64,000 nt of DNA from NCBI RefSeq assembly GCF_014076845.1, contig NZ_JACGUT010000028.1, positions 62,001 to 126,000 of the forward strand. Reading direction: 5' to 3'. The position numbers and the translations under genes were made by a program. Position 1 is the stretch's first letter. Each line of letters starts with the position of its first letter. The DNA is from Colwellia sp. MB3u-41. Its GTDB lineage: Bacteria > Pseudomonadota > Gammaproteobacteria > Enterobacterales > Alteromonadaceae. The notes beneath the pieces are model-generated. The model was not told the origin of the DNA, ran no database searches, and saw only the letters and a program-made list of their open reading frames with translations. Of this stretch, positions 38,015-47,499 are shown piece by piece.

Positions 38015-39252
38015 TGATATTACCTTCTGTTGCATGGCAAAGCTTATTAAGCCGAAAAAATACGGCCATCTTGACCTTTTTATCATTAACCGTCAGCATT
38101 GTTGTATTGCTAAGTATCGAACATATTCGCCTGCAAGCAAAAGAAAGTTTTAATCGTACTATATCAGGTGTCGATTTGATTGTTGGCGCGCCTAGTGGCC
38201 CGTTAAACTTATTGTTATATTCTATTTTTAGAATGGGTAGCCCCGCCAATAATATTAATTACACCAGCTTTACTACGCTCGAAAAACGACAACTAGTCGA
38301 CTGGGCCATCCCTATTTCTCTTGGCGATTCTCATCAAGGTTTCCGTGTTATTGGCACGAATAACAATTATTTCACTCATTATCGCTATGGTAAAAAACAG
38401 TCACTTAAATTTGAACACGGCGGTGAATTTTCGTCCTTATTTAACGTCGTTATCGGTGCTGATGTAGCAAGAAATCTTAATTATAATTTAGGCGACAAAG
38501 TCGTCATTGCTCATGGTATTGGCAATACAAGCTTTACCAAACACGCGCAAGCACCCTTTGTGGTTAGTGGTATTTTAGCAACCACTGGCACGCCAGTTGA
38601 TAAAAGTGTTCACGTAAGTTTAGGTGCCATTGAAGCGATCCACTTACCTCCATCATCACTAAAAGCATTAATAAAAGATCCCGAAGCAATACCTCCCACT
38701 CCTAAAAGTATTACAGCTATTATGCTTAAACTAAAAAGTAAATTATCAACGTTTGGATTACAGCGAGAGATTAATAACGACCAAACAGATAGACTAATGG
38801 CTGTTTTACCTGGTGTTGCCATGGCCGAACTATGGAGTTTGATGGCAACCGGTGAAAATGTGCTGCGTATCATAGCTGTGCTAGTGCTTATTTCATCCTT
38901 GTTTGGACTCACAACTATGTTGTTGGCCTCAATGAACGAGCGTCAAACTGAAATAGCAGTATTACGTATGTTAGGGGCTAGTCCTGTTACCTTATTACTA
39001 TTAGTTTTGTTAGAAGCCATTATTTTAGTAAGTCTAGCCATAATGATGTCAATAGTCGTATTAACACTCGCGCTTTATAGCCTTGAGGCATGGTTGGCTG
39101 CTGAATTTGGTTTGTTTTTAAGTGGTGATATTTTTACCATGGAATTGATGAGGTTAATCTTTATGATATTTATCGCAACATTGGTTGTGCCTTTGTTACC
39201 CGGAATTAGCGCATATAAACAAGCTTTACACATTCAGCTTTCGAGTACTTAA
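38011..39252 (+). CDS. FtsX/MacB-like ABC permease
   Basis: A 413-residue inner-membrane permease with an N-terminal membrane segment, a large periplasmic MacB_PCD-like region, and three C-terminal segments (IIAVLVLISSLFGLTTMLLA, TLLLLVLLEAIILVSLAIMM). The SMNERQTEIAVLRMLGASP motif is the FtsX-family signature. Its start overlaps the ATPase stop by four bases. Membership of the Zrg-like zinc system is inferred from the neighbours. Confidence 0.88.
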   Translation: MMILPSVAWQSLLSRKNTAILTFLSLTVSIVVLLSIEHIRLQAKESFNRTISGVDLIVGAPSGPLNLLLYSIFRMGSPANNINYTSFTTLEKRQLVDWAIPISLGDSHQGFRVIGTNNNYFTHYRYGKKQSLKFEHGGEFSSLFNVVIGADVARNLNYNLGDKVVIAHGIGNTSFTKHAQAPFVVSGILATTGTPVDKSVHVSLGAIEAIHLPPSSLKALIKDPEAIPPTPKSITAIMLKLKSKLSTFGLQREINNDQTDRLMAVLPGVAMAELWSLMATGENVLRIIAVLVLISSLFGLTTMLLASMNERQTEIAVLRMLGASPVTLLLLVLLEAIILVSLAIMMSIVVLTLALYSLEAWLAAEFGLFLSGDIFTMELMRLIFMIFIATLVVPLLPGISAYKQALHIQLSST

Positions 39253-39258
39253 GCATTG

Positions 39259-39289
39259 AACTCTGCCTGATTTCTCAGACAGAGTTTTT
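39259..39289. terminator. Terminator between the ABC permease and rimO
   Basis: AACTCTG-C-CTGA / TTTC / TCAG-A-CAGAGTT: an 11-pair stem with one mismatch and a four-base loop, followed by T residues on the + strand. It serves two convergent genes. Confidence 0.85.
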
Positions 39290-39310
39290 ATAGCCTAAAT
39301 TTTTATAACC

Positions 39311-40765
39311 TTAATCTTCAGCTTCGTCGTCAACTCTAACGCCCCAAACATCATGCTCGTCGGCATGAATTATTTGTACCCACATTAGGTCGCCAGGCTT
39401 AGCGTCATAATCATCAGACAAATACACTTTACCGTCAACTTCTGGCGCATCCATATAAGAACGCCCAACAATACCAAGGGCACTCACTTCATCAACAAGA
39501 ATTAAATATTCTTGACCAATACGTGCTTGCAACTTATCAGAACTGATTTTCGCTTGAACCGCCATAAAACGTTGTAAACGTTCTTCCATAACTTCAGGTG
39601 AATTATGGTCAGGTAAGGCATTAGCCGTAGCACCTTCAACAGGCGAGTATTTAAAACAGCCTACGCGGTCAAGTTGTGCTTCTTCTAAAAATTCTAGTAA
39701 CTCTTCAAATTCTTCTTCTGTTTCACCTGGGAAACCAACAATAAACGTTGAACGAATAACAAGTTCCGGACAAATTTCTCGCCATTTAGCAATGCGTTCT
39801 AATACACGGTCTGAGCTACCAGGACGTTTCATTAATTTGAGAATACGTTTATTGGCATGCTGAAAAGGAATATCTAAGTACGGTAGTATTTTACCTTCCG
39901 CCATAAGAGGAATTATTTTATCAACATGTGGATACGGGTAAACATAATGAAGACGTATCCAAACGCCCCGCTTGGCTAATTCTTCACATAACTGCTGCAT
40001 GTGCGTTTTAACCGGCATACCATCCCAAAAATCAGTTTTGTGTTTAACATCGACGCCGTAAGCCGAAGTATCTTGAGATATAACTAACAATTCCTTAACG
40101 CCAGCATCAACCAAACGTTTTGCTTCACCTAAGACATCGCCAATAGGACGAGAGTCTAAGTCGCCACGCATCGAAGGAATTATACAAAAAGTACAACGGT
40201 GATTACACCCTTCTGATATTTTTAAATACGCGTAATGCTTAGGGGTAAGTTTAACGCCTTGTGGCGGCACTAAATCAATAAACGGGTTATGAACAGGTTT
40301 TGCAACGTGCTTGTGTACTTGCGTTAACACTTCATCGTAAGCATGAGGTCCCGTAACACCTAAAACATTGGGGTGAAGTTCGATAATCTCATCTTTTTTC
40401 ACACCTAAACAGCCAGTGACTAATACTTTACCATTGGCAGCAAGCGCTTCACCAATAGTATCAAGTGATTCTTGTACGGCTGAATCAATAAAACCACAAG
40501 TGTTTACAATAACGAGTTCAGCATCATCGTAGCTATTGGTTACATCGTAACCTTCAGTGCGAAGCTGAGTAAGGATACGCTCGCTATCAACAAGATTTTT
40601 TGGACAGCCCAATGAAACGAAACCAATCTTAGCCGCTTTAGAGGCCTGTTGACTATTCACTTGCTGTTCAATCATCTTAGACGGAATGTCTAACGTGGTT
40701 GTTTGGCTCTCGGCTGAATTACTGCTCTTTTTAGTTGCTTGTGGGTCGAATTGTTCTACGGTCAT
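39311..40765 (-). CDS. rimO: Ribosomal protein S12 methylthiotransferase RimO
   Basis: A 484-residue radical-SAM methylthiotransferase that modifies Asp88 (E. coli numbering) of ribosomal protein S12. The UPF0004 N-terminal domain opens [20 protein letters not shown], the radical-SAM cluster site is [17 protein letters not shown], and a TRAM domain ends the protein. The first ~45 residues are a Ser/Gln/Thr-rich extension not found in E. coli RimO. ATG 40765 (MTVEQFDP) has a GAGG site at good spacing and matches Alteromonadales relatives. Confidence 0.95.
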   Translation of the reverse strand: MTVEQFDPQATKKSSNSAESQTTTLDIPSKMIEQQVNSQQASKAAKIGFVSLGCPKNLVDSERILTQLRTEGYDVTNSYDDAELVIVNTCGFIDSAVQESLDTIGEALAANGKVLVTGCLGVKKDEIIELHPNVLGVTGPHAYDEVLTQVHKHVAKPVHNPFIDLVPPQGVKLTPKHYAYLKISEGCNHRCTFCIIPSMRGDLDSRPIGDVLGEAKRLVDAGVKELLVISQDTSAYGVDVKHKTDFWDGMPVKTHMQQLCEELAKRGVWIRLHYVYPYPHVDKIIPLMAEGKILPYLDIPFQHANKRILKLMKRPGSSDRVLERIAKWREICPELVIRSTFIVGFPGETEEEFEELLEFLEEAQLDRVGCFKYSPVEGATANALPDHNSPEVMEERLQRFMAVQAKISSDKLQARIGQEYLILVDEVSALGIVGRSYMDAPEVDGKVYLSDDYDAKPGDLMWVQIIHADEHDVWGVRVDDEAED

Positions 40766-41741
40766 ACTGTGCCTCAACTTGCTCTTTATTTTATTACGGT
40801 CGTGCTACTGGTGCTTTTACTCATATTTTATTAAAGATAAAGAGCAGCGTTATAAATAGTGATTTTACGGCCTTTAGTGCAAATTCAGGTTTTTACTCTA
40901 AAGGCTGTTGTTTAACAGCGCGAGATTATACAGGAAAGATGTTTCAAGTGGAAAGTATTGACAATCATATACAAACTATTCTCAATACATCGCATGCTTG
41001 ATAATAAGTTAAATTTCTTTTCATTATAAATCAGCAATATAATGACCTAATAAAACGAATACCAATGAATTTAATCATTATTTGTCAGCTTCGTTAAGCG
41101 TCGCTGACAAACTCTATTTTTTACTGCTCTTTTTTGTTCAATTAATAGCCCCTATATTATTTCACACGAATTACTGATGTCTCATCACTTCCTAGCAAAA
41201 TCTTAATGTATTGTCATTATTCAAATATACCCTTGCATTAATTACCATCCCCTACATCGACATTTGCCAAAAGAGCTGTTTATAACAGTGTCTAAATAAG
41301 CCTTATAATGCTCAAAAATCACACAGTCCGTTTTTCGCCATGAGCTAATTCTTATCTTAGAGCTATTGATTTATTCATATTGTGAATAGACATCGCTTGT
41401 GAGATTTCTAGACATGGAATGAGATTGAGACGTTTTATGCAATATTCACTATTACCACTTTGCTGGCCTAAATTAGTCCTGAAAATTAGGCCAATTTATG
41501 TTCACTTGGATACGATAGAAGGCATTAAACCCAATAGGTTTTTGAGCTATATTTAGTACTTATGAGACGTATAGCTACCTTCATCTTGATAGTCAACAAA
41601 GCGGTCATAGAGAGTTTAGAGGAAAGCGGCGCTCACCCGAAAAATGAACACTCAGCCGTTTTGTATTGAAGCTTACTATTTGCAAATTAAATAAGTCGAA
41701 GTGAGATACTTGATCGATTTAAATTGCACAAAAGATTTCAG
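40766..41741. other. Gene-free region upstream of rimO and the serine hydrolase
   Basis: Almost 1 kb with no gene I can support. It holds two hairpins. One is TTTGTCAGC/GCTGACAAA at 41081-41111, soon followed by a T run and preceded by ACCAATGAATTTAATCATTA, which looks like a dispersed intergenic element. The other is TGGCCTAA/TTAGGCCA at 41464-41493. The short + strand frame at 40735-41001 overlaps rimO antisense and has no supporting features. Confidence 0.5.
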
Positions 41742-43181
41742 TTATTTATTCAATCCCTCTAATATCTTTTGAATACGTTGATTGCCCACATCTAGCTCTA
41801 ACGCCTTATGATAAAAGGTTTTAGCCTTGTTCATATTTTTTGCATTGAAGTGAGCCTCTGCAAGGCTGTCGAATGCATTGGATGAATTAGGGTTATCTTG
41901 ACAATTTAACTCAAATATAGAAATAGCTTTATATGGCCCTAGAGTCCGCATAACGTTATAACCTAAGGTGTTTATCATTTCTGCTGTTTCTAATGTCATA
42001 TCATGAGAAGCTTTTTTAAATTGAGCGTATTCAGCTTTCGCTTGTTCCAAATTGTTAGCTTCTACTTCTCTAAACATGTTTTCCTTGAGAGTTATCAAAG
42101 GTGTTTTCATTTCCGTCATAATTTCACTAGCTAATGTGTAAGAGAAATCAAACGCATTGAAATATTTATTGCGGCCATTGGTTAAGTGAATAATCGTAAC
42201 CGTATCTTTCGTTAAGTCATCTTTGAAAAAATGCCTAACATTCACAATATCACCACCATAGTGACCAACAGCGGTATAACCATTTGTGTTTTTTATCTCC
42301 CAGCCATGGGTGTGACGAGCTTTTCGACCATTTTTCAACGAGAGGGGGGTCCATATTTTTTCAAGGGTACCTTTACTTATAAATTGTCCTGCTAATAGTG
42401 CTTGAAACCAAATCGCTATGTCCTTTACCGAACTATTCATACCATTGGCGGCATAGTAATAGGCAGGAGGATCATTACTCACAATCCGTTTGTTTCCAGA
42501 AGCCGTGCCTTTATATCTCGTTGCACGACCTAAAACTATGTCAAACTCTCCACCAAAGTTCGTATGTGACAATTTATGAGGAATAAGAGCATGTTGTTGA
42601 ATTGAACTTTCTATACTTAAAGCATCAAATTTTTCAACAAGCTTTTGAATATAAAAGAAATTTGTCTGGTTATAACTACTTTTCGTGCCAGCTTCGAATT
42701 CCATTGATTTATCGGCAACATAAGATATTGCTTCAACACCAGTTAAGCGAGTCATTTTTTTTTGCGAATATTCTGGAATGCCGGAAATATGCGAGAAAGC
42801 TTGTAAGATAGTAATTGACTTCCAATTATTCGGTATCTCCGAAAAGTGCTCACCTAAGGTGTCATCAAGTTCTAATTTCCCTTGCTCAACCAACTGCATA
42901 AGTCTTGTCGAAACAAATAGTTTTGTTGCAGAGTAGATAGTGTATATCGTCTCAGGGGTTGCAGGGATGTTAAATTCAATATTTGCTTTTCCGGTAGCTC
43001 CGAGATAAACCAGTTTACCGTTCTTAAGAACAGCTAAAGATTGACCAAAAATCCCGTGTCGCTTTTGGGCGTTCTCCAAATGATGAGTTAGCTGATTTTT
43101 TGTATCTAACGAAATACCTTTGGCTGAAACGAGCATGCTTGAAAATAGTGATAAAAATATTAAACTTTTGAAATTAATCAT
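41742..43181 (-). CDS. Serine hydrolase (class C beta-lactamase-like) with C-terminal TPR
   Basis: A 479-residue exported protein: signal peptide (IFLSLFSSMLVSAKG), then a penicillin-binding/beta-lactamase-like domain (about residues 30-350) with the SxxK motif in IYSATKLFVS. The second motif is unclear: SSYNQTN lies where YxN is expected, so the Asn position may be shifted. A C-terminal GHYGG replaces the KTG box. The last ~80 residues hold TPR-like repeats (NAFDSLAEAHFNAKNMNKAK, FYHKALELDVGNQ). Such S12 family proteins act as esterases, peptidases or lactamases in the periplasm; the substrate cannot be told. It stands alone. Confidence 0.85.
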   Translation of the reverse strand: MINFKSLIFLSLFSSMLVSAKGISLDTKNQLTHHLENAQKRHGIFGQSLAVLKNGKLVYLGATGKANIEFNIPATPETIYTIYSATKLFVSTRLMQLVEQGKLELDDTLGEHFSEIPNNWKSITILQAFSHISGIPEYSQKKMTRLTGVEAISYVADKSMEFEAGTKSSYNQTNFFYIQKLVEKFDALSIESSIQQHALIPHKLSHTNFGGEFDIVLGRATRYKGTASGNKRIVSNDPPAYYYAANGMNSSVKDIAIWFQALLAGQFISKGTLEKIWTPLSLKNGRKARHTHGWEIKNTNGYTAVGHYGGDIVNVRHFFKDDLTKDTVTIIHLTNGRNKYFNAFDFSYTLASEIMTEMKTPLITLKENMFREVEANNLEQAKAEYAQFKKASHDMTLETAEMINTLGYNVMRTLGPYKAISIFELNCQDNPNSSNAFDSLAEAHFNAKNMNKAKTFYHKALELDVGNQRIQKILEGLNK

Positions 43182-43454
43182 GTGCCACTTACCAAGTTAT
43201 TTTAATGTTAATTTTTCAATTAAAGGCCATAAGTTAAATCAAAAGATTGATGACTACTTTAAGTCCTTTTGTAGTATTTAGAGGATATCATAATCCAAAA
43301 AAGTTACTAAATGTGAATAGCTTACTTTTGTAACAAAATGATATATCAATGACGGGGCTTTCTTATAAATAAATTATGGTTTTAGGCTCAAAGTTACGAG
43401 TGACTAAATCAATACTTCAGCTCCGTGCTAGGAGCGGTCACTCAGCTTTTCTAA

Positions 43455-44513
43455 AAAGAATCCAAGTTTGCTCTTTTAGCCGCCATTCAGCTATGCTTAA
43501 ACCATGCTGGAGACCAAACATGGTTCACTGAAACCACTCTCGATACTGCTTATTCATGGTTATGTAAGCATTGGCGTAACTTTCCCGCCAATGCCGATAT
43601 TTGGCATCTGCGCCTTTATTGGCACACTATCCGTGGTGAGCTGCTGCAAACACTCCACAGACAAGATTACACCTTCATGCCGCTCAGTGTGGTCACCAAA
43701 GCCGATGGTGAAACCCTTCACTTGTGGTCATCACAAGATGCGCTGGTATTGAAGATGTTAGCCATGGCATTACCGGAGGCATTAGCATTATCGCCATTTT
43801 GTACTCATATCAAAGGCCATGGTGGATTAAAAGCTACCATCAGTACACTGCAAGCCGCCCTGCCTGATTATACTTATGTCATGAAAACGGATGTGAAGGG
43901 CTACTATGCGTCCATTGAACATACGATATTGCTCAAGCAATTGGATAAAGACATCACCGACCCGTTTATCTGACGCTTGTTAGTGCAGTTTGTGAAACGC
44001 AGCGCTGAAAGGGGTAGTACGTTTAAGTCCATTACTTGTGGAATATCCAGAGGTTGCCCCTTATCACCTGTAATCGCTGCCTATTACTTAAAGGGCTTAG
44101 ATGAGCAGATGGAAGGTGACCCTCGCTATTTTTATCGCAGGTACATCGATGATGTGATTGTATTAGCCAAAACGCGTTAGCACTTGCGCAAGGCGGTGAG
44201 AACCGTCAATCAACACTTTAATCAATTAAAAGTGGAACAAGCGCCGGATAAAACCTTTATCGATAAAATCAGTCGGGGCTGGGATTTTCTTGGTTATCAT
44301 TTTGATGGCAAACAATTAACCGTCGCAGCAAAGACGGTGGCAAAACACGTTTTACACTACAGGCAGCTTTATGAGCAACTAAGCATAAAAAAAAGCCACC
44401 TCAGATGAGATGGCTTTGGCCGAGGTTTGTACGTAAAACGTTGGCAGCGATGGGTCAATGCTCGCATTGGAGCATGGGTTACCCCCACAAAAACAGATGT
44501 CGTACTATCGTAA
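43455..44513 (+). pseudogene. Reverse transcriptase pseudogene
   Basis: A decayed RNA-directed DNA polymerase readable almost entirely in one frame: ALLAAIQLCLNHAGDQTWF, HWRNFPANADIWHLRLYW, VVTKADGETLHLWSSQDALV, then YVMKTDVKGYYASIEHTIL (first catalytic Asp), GISRGCPLSPVIAAYY and the catalytic box YIDD. In-frame TGA (43971-43973) and TAG (44178-44180) stand where tryptophan is likely, and a third stop or frameshift occurs near 44400 before VKRWQRWVNARIGAWV. No intact start is visible. It belongs to a class of orphan bacterial RTs rather than to retrons with a visible msr/msd. No intron boundary motifs are apparent. Confidence 0.85.
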
Positions 44514-44791
44514 ATGGTCAAGTAGTTAAGAAATTAAAGCCACACTTATAACCGGCTATTTATTTCATCTTTCAAAGTATTCTATCATACATCGGATTGC
44601 TCTGGCCGTATAAAGATTAGGTATCTTGAATCAATTACCCCGTTGCGATTCGTACTTAAATATGTCCAATCATGATCATGGCATTTCGAAAGTTTGAAAT
44701 AACACACAGTATCGATATTTAGTAAATACATAGTATTTTAATCGTCTATACAACTGTATTTACCACCTATGCTCACTAAATCAATCTCGAA
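44514..44791. other. Spacer between RT pseudogene and repeat protein
   Basis: About 280 bases with no gene, hairpin or repeat that I can support. Confidence 0.4.
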
Positions 44792-45829
44792 TCACATCGG
44801 TGGTACCTCAGCAACTGGGATTAAACAGGCATCACCAATGGTAGAAACGCTTACCGGTCCTGTGGCGTATAAATTTCCACATGCAACATCGCTCGTGGCG
44901 CCATTTACCGCGCCATTCACATACGTCTCACCACTAAACGTTGACCCTGCTCCTAGATTGAGCGAACCGCCCAAAATCCATGTCACAGTAGCACCGTCAC
45001 CCAGCACAATTTCTGCCCCAGCCCCGATAGTCATTGCCTCGCTTGTAATGACCGTGACGTCGCCATCTATATAAAGTTTGGAGTCCACCTGCAGATTTAT
45101 CGCACTGTAGCGAACTGTTGTTTCAGTACCGACCGTTCCAATAGAAGAGCTGGACAGGTCCGTATTAATATTGACATATTCCTGGTTTACGTTCGCGGTC
45201 CGTTCGAGAACAGTATCAATATTCTCCATAGCAACTACCATATCGTCGGCTTTCTTTATTATGCCTGTTGATGTCTCTGCTGCATCATTTGCCCATTCTT
45301 GGTATATGTCTGAATATTCGGTCGAATCGGTGATAACTGTGCTACCCGCACCACGAGTGACAACTCCTGTATAATCGTTGGGGACCTTATGACCCACACC
45401 TGCGCCCAATGTGATGGCTGCGCCAGCTGTTATTGTGCCGACTTGCCCATTGGCACCGACGACCACTGCGGCCCCCGCGTTAACGTCCAGAGCGAAGGCA
45501 TTAGCACCCACTCCAGCGGCAGCGCCAGCGTCGACATCCTTCACTCTTGACCAAGCACCTGTAGTAACAGCAGCGCCAGCATAGATGTCATTGACGGTCG
45601 TATAAGCACCGACAACAACAGCCGCTTGTCCAGCGAGATGTCCGCCAACATTGGGGGCTGTCACATAATCAGGTTGCGCTGCTATATTCACCGCACCTCC
45701 TGAAATGATAGAATACGTGAGCATTTCGTCAGGGGTCATGCCTGCAGCTTGTCCATTTGCTAAACCAGCAACAGACAAAGCCAAAGCGGTTAAGCAGGTT
45801 TTTAATACTATATTTTTATTTTTCATCAT
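44792..45829 (-). CDS. Secreted 17-residue-repeat protein, possibly ice-binding (DUF3494)-like
   Basis: A 345-residue exported protein (signal peptide KTCLTALALSVAGLANGQ). Residues about 50-150 hold four to five tandem repeats of roughly 17 residues built on xxAGAAVxxGAxxxVxD, for example IYAGAAVTTGAWSRVKD and VNAGAAVVVGANGQVGT. They are rich in Ala, Gly and Val, as in beta-solenoids. The C-terminal part (VTWILGGSLNLGAGSTFSGE, ATGPVSVSTIGDACLIP) resembles the DUF3494 ice-binding fold (VFWxVGGSxTLGAGxxFxG). Codon use is visibly more GC-rich than in the neighbours, so it may be acquired. Adhesin or ice-binding function is inference only. Confidence 0.55.
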   Translation of the reverse strand: MMKNKNIVLKTCLTALALSVAGLANGQAAGMTPDEMLTYSIISGGAVNIAAQPDYVTAPNVGGHLAGQAAVVVGAYTTVNDIYAGAAVTTGAWSRVKDVDAGAAAGVGANAFALDVNAGAAVVVGANGQVGTITAGAAITLGAGVGHKVPNDYTGVVTRGAGSTVITDSTEYSDIYQEWANDAAETSTGIIKKADDMVVAMENIDTVLERTANVNQEYVNINTDLSSSSIGTVGTETTVRYSAINLQVDSKLYIDGDVTVITSEAMTIGAGAEIVLGDGATVTWILGGSLNLGAGSTFSGETYVNGAVNGATSDVACGNLYATGPVSVSTIGDACLIPVAEVPPM

Positions 45830-46253
45830 CTACTTCCATCTAATGTTATCTGATAACCTCATTGAGGGGTGACCAAGGTGTGAGGTAACAACTACCTATT
45901 AATTAACGCTCATGATGTAAAGTGAATGAGCGTAACTTCCTGACCAGACAAAGGCTTATGCCTTCATATAAGGTGCGATATGCTAAGTCTACTGAATGTA
46001 TGGTAAACCTCACACCACTAATTTTTATTATATGTAATACAACGTGTTAGCTTGTTTTTCTGTTATTAATATGTGGCTTTGTAAAAAAATCTGACACTTC
46101 TTATTTTGGCTAAAAGTGGATGGAATAAGCAGGCCATGTGTGTGGGCCAACTGCGGACTCTACTATAGCTTGATTTGCCGTGGTGTGCTAATAATGCAGC
46201 GAAAATCGGTCATAGGATTGAATGACCCCCGACTGTCTGCAATTCGCCTTGAG
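45830..46253. other. Region with paired inverted repeats upstream of IS30 remnant
   Basis: This gap contains GTTATC-T-GATAAC (45845-45857), a hairpin ACGCTCAT/ATGAGCGT (45906-45933), and a pair of 10-base inverted arms GGTGTGAGGT (45877-45886) and ACCTCACACC (46007-46016) enclosing it. They may form one structured element. No gene is seen. Confidence 0.5.
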
Positions 46254-47409
46254 TTCAAATGGTCAATGCAATGCTATCCTTAAACAAAGGAGCGCAGCGA
46301 TGAAAGGAAGAACTCGTATTATCTATACTGCTCAGCAAAAAGCATTAATGTGGGAAAAATACCAACAAGGAAGTACGCTTAATGATATAGCTAGATTGTT
46401 TGACCGACATCATCCTTCTATATCTCGCATTATAGCGGCGACTGGAGGTATACGACCTAACAACAAACAAAGGGCAAAAAATCATTTAACGTTGGATGAA
46501 CGTGAAGAGATTTCTCGTGGTATTTCAGCCAGCCTATCAAGGAAATCTATAGCTACTAAACTCAACCGCACACCATCAACTCTTTGCCGTGAAATTAATC
46601 GTAACGGTTGCTATGATAAATATCGTGCTGCACATACAGATAAAGCTGCATGGATAAGAGCAGAGCGACCTAAAACATGTAAGTTAGCATTAAATAAAAA
46701 GCTAACTCTTATTGTCGCTCGTAAACTAAAGTGCGCATGGTCACCACAACAAATAGCGGGTTGGCCACAAAGAACTCATCCTAATAATGAAGACTTTAAA
46801 GTGTCACATGAGACGATATATAAAACGTTGTATATTCAAACAAGGGGCGCATTAAAAAAAGAACTACAAAAATGTTTAAGATCAAAGCGTATCATGCGCT
46901 ACTCCAGCCACGCCACACTAAAAAATAAAGGATATGGGAAAATATCAGATGGACTCACAATCTGTGAAAGGCCTGAGTCAGCAGAAGATAGAGTTGTTCC
47001 TGAACATTGGGAGGGAGATTTAATTAAAGGTTGTAATAATAGCTATATTGCAACCCTTGTAGAGCGTCATTCACGCTATGTAATGCTTGTTAAAGTTCAG
47101 GATAGTAAAACTAAGACGGTCATAAAATAATTAATAAAAAATGCTAAAAAGTTACCAAGAGAAATGTATAAATCCCTCACATGAGACAGAGGCTATGAAA
47201 TAACTAATCACAAAGAATTTACGATAGCGACAAAAATTCCAGTATATCTTTGTGATCCTTATTCTCCTTGGCAGAGAGGATCAAATGAACATACTAATAG
47301 GCTAATCCGACAATATTTCCCAAAAGGAACTGATTTATCTATACACAGCCAACAAAAGTTAAGCAGTGTTGCGAGAAGGCTTAACGAAAGACTGTTGTGG
47401 TCAGAGTGA
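46254..47409 (+). mobile_element. IS30-family insertion sequence, truncated at the right end
   Basis: The left end matches the IS30-type inverted repeat (TTCAAATGGTCAATGCAA at 46254-46271). No matching inverted repeat (ATTGACCATTTGAA) lies after the transposase, and the protein ends early, so the right end is missing. Confidence 0.7.
46300..47409 (+). pseudogene. IS30-family transposase, nonsense-mutated and C-terminally truncated
   Basis: Starting at ATG 46300 (MKGRTRIIYTAQQKALMWEK, with GGAG ten bases upstream), the protein has IS30 helix-turn-helix segments (NHLTLDEREEISRGISASL, NRTPSTLCREINRNG) and the first catalytic Asp in HWEGDLIKG. TAA at 47128-47130 breaks the frame, and a TGA replaces the Trp of the expected WDRG motif at about 47180. 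The same frame continues through CDPYSPWQRGSNEHTNRLI, holding the catalytic Glu. It ends at RRLNERLLWSE, lacking the usual RPRKTLxxxTP tail. Confidence 0.9.
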
Positions 47410-47499
47410 TTTGGTTAGTAGCCAAAGATTCCAAAAAAGTACAATATAAATAACGCAAATAGCATAAATTATATACTAAAAATAATTACAGGAAGTAAA

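Noticed and set aside
40735-41001. 88-codon + strand frame starting within rimO
   Set aside because: It overlaps rimO antisense, has odd composition and no support beyond being open.
43455-44513. Retron or group II intron
   Set aside because: No msr/msd-like inverted repeats and no intron boundary or domain V structure could be recognised around the reverse transcriptase.
44769-45374. Two + strand frames opposite the repeat protein
   Set aside because: They are antisense shadows of the GC-richer repeat gene. They lack ribosome sites and resemble no family.
45877-46016. Integron attC-like site
   Set aside because: The arms are inverted, but the conserved GTTRRRY/RYYYAAC boxes are not convincingly placed and no integrase is near.
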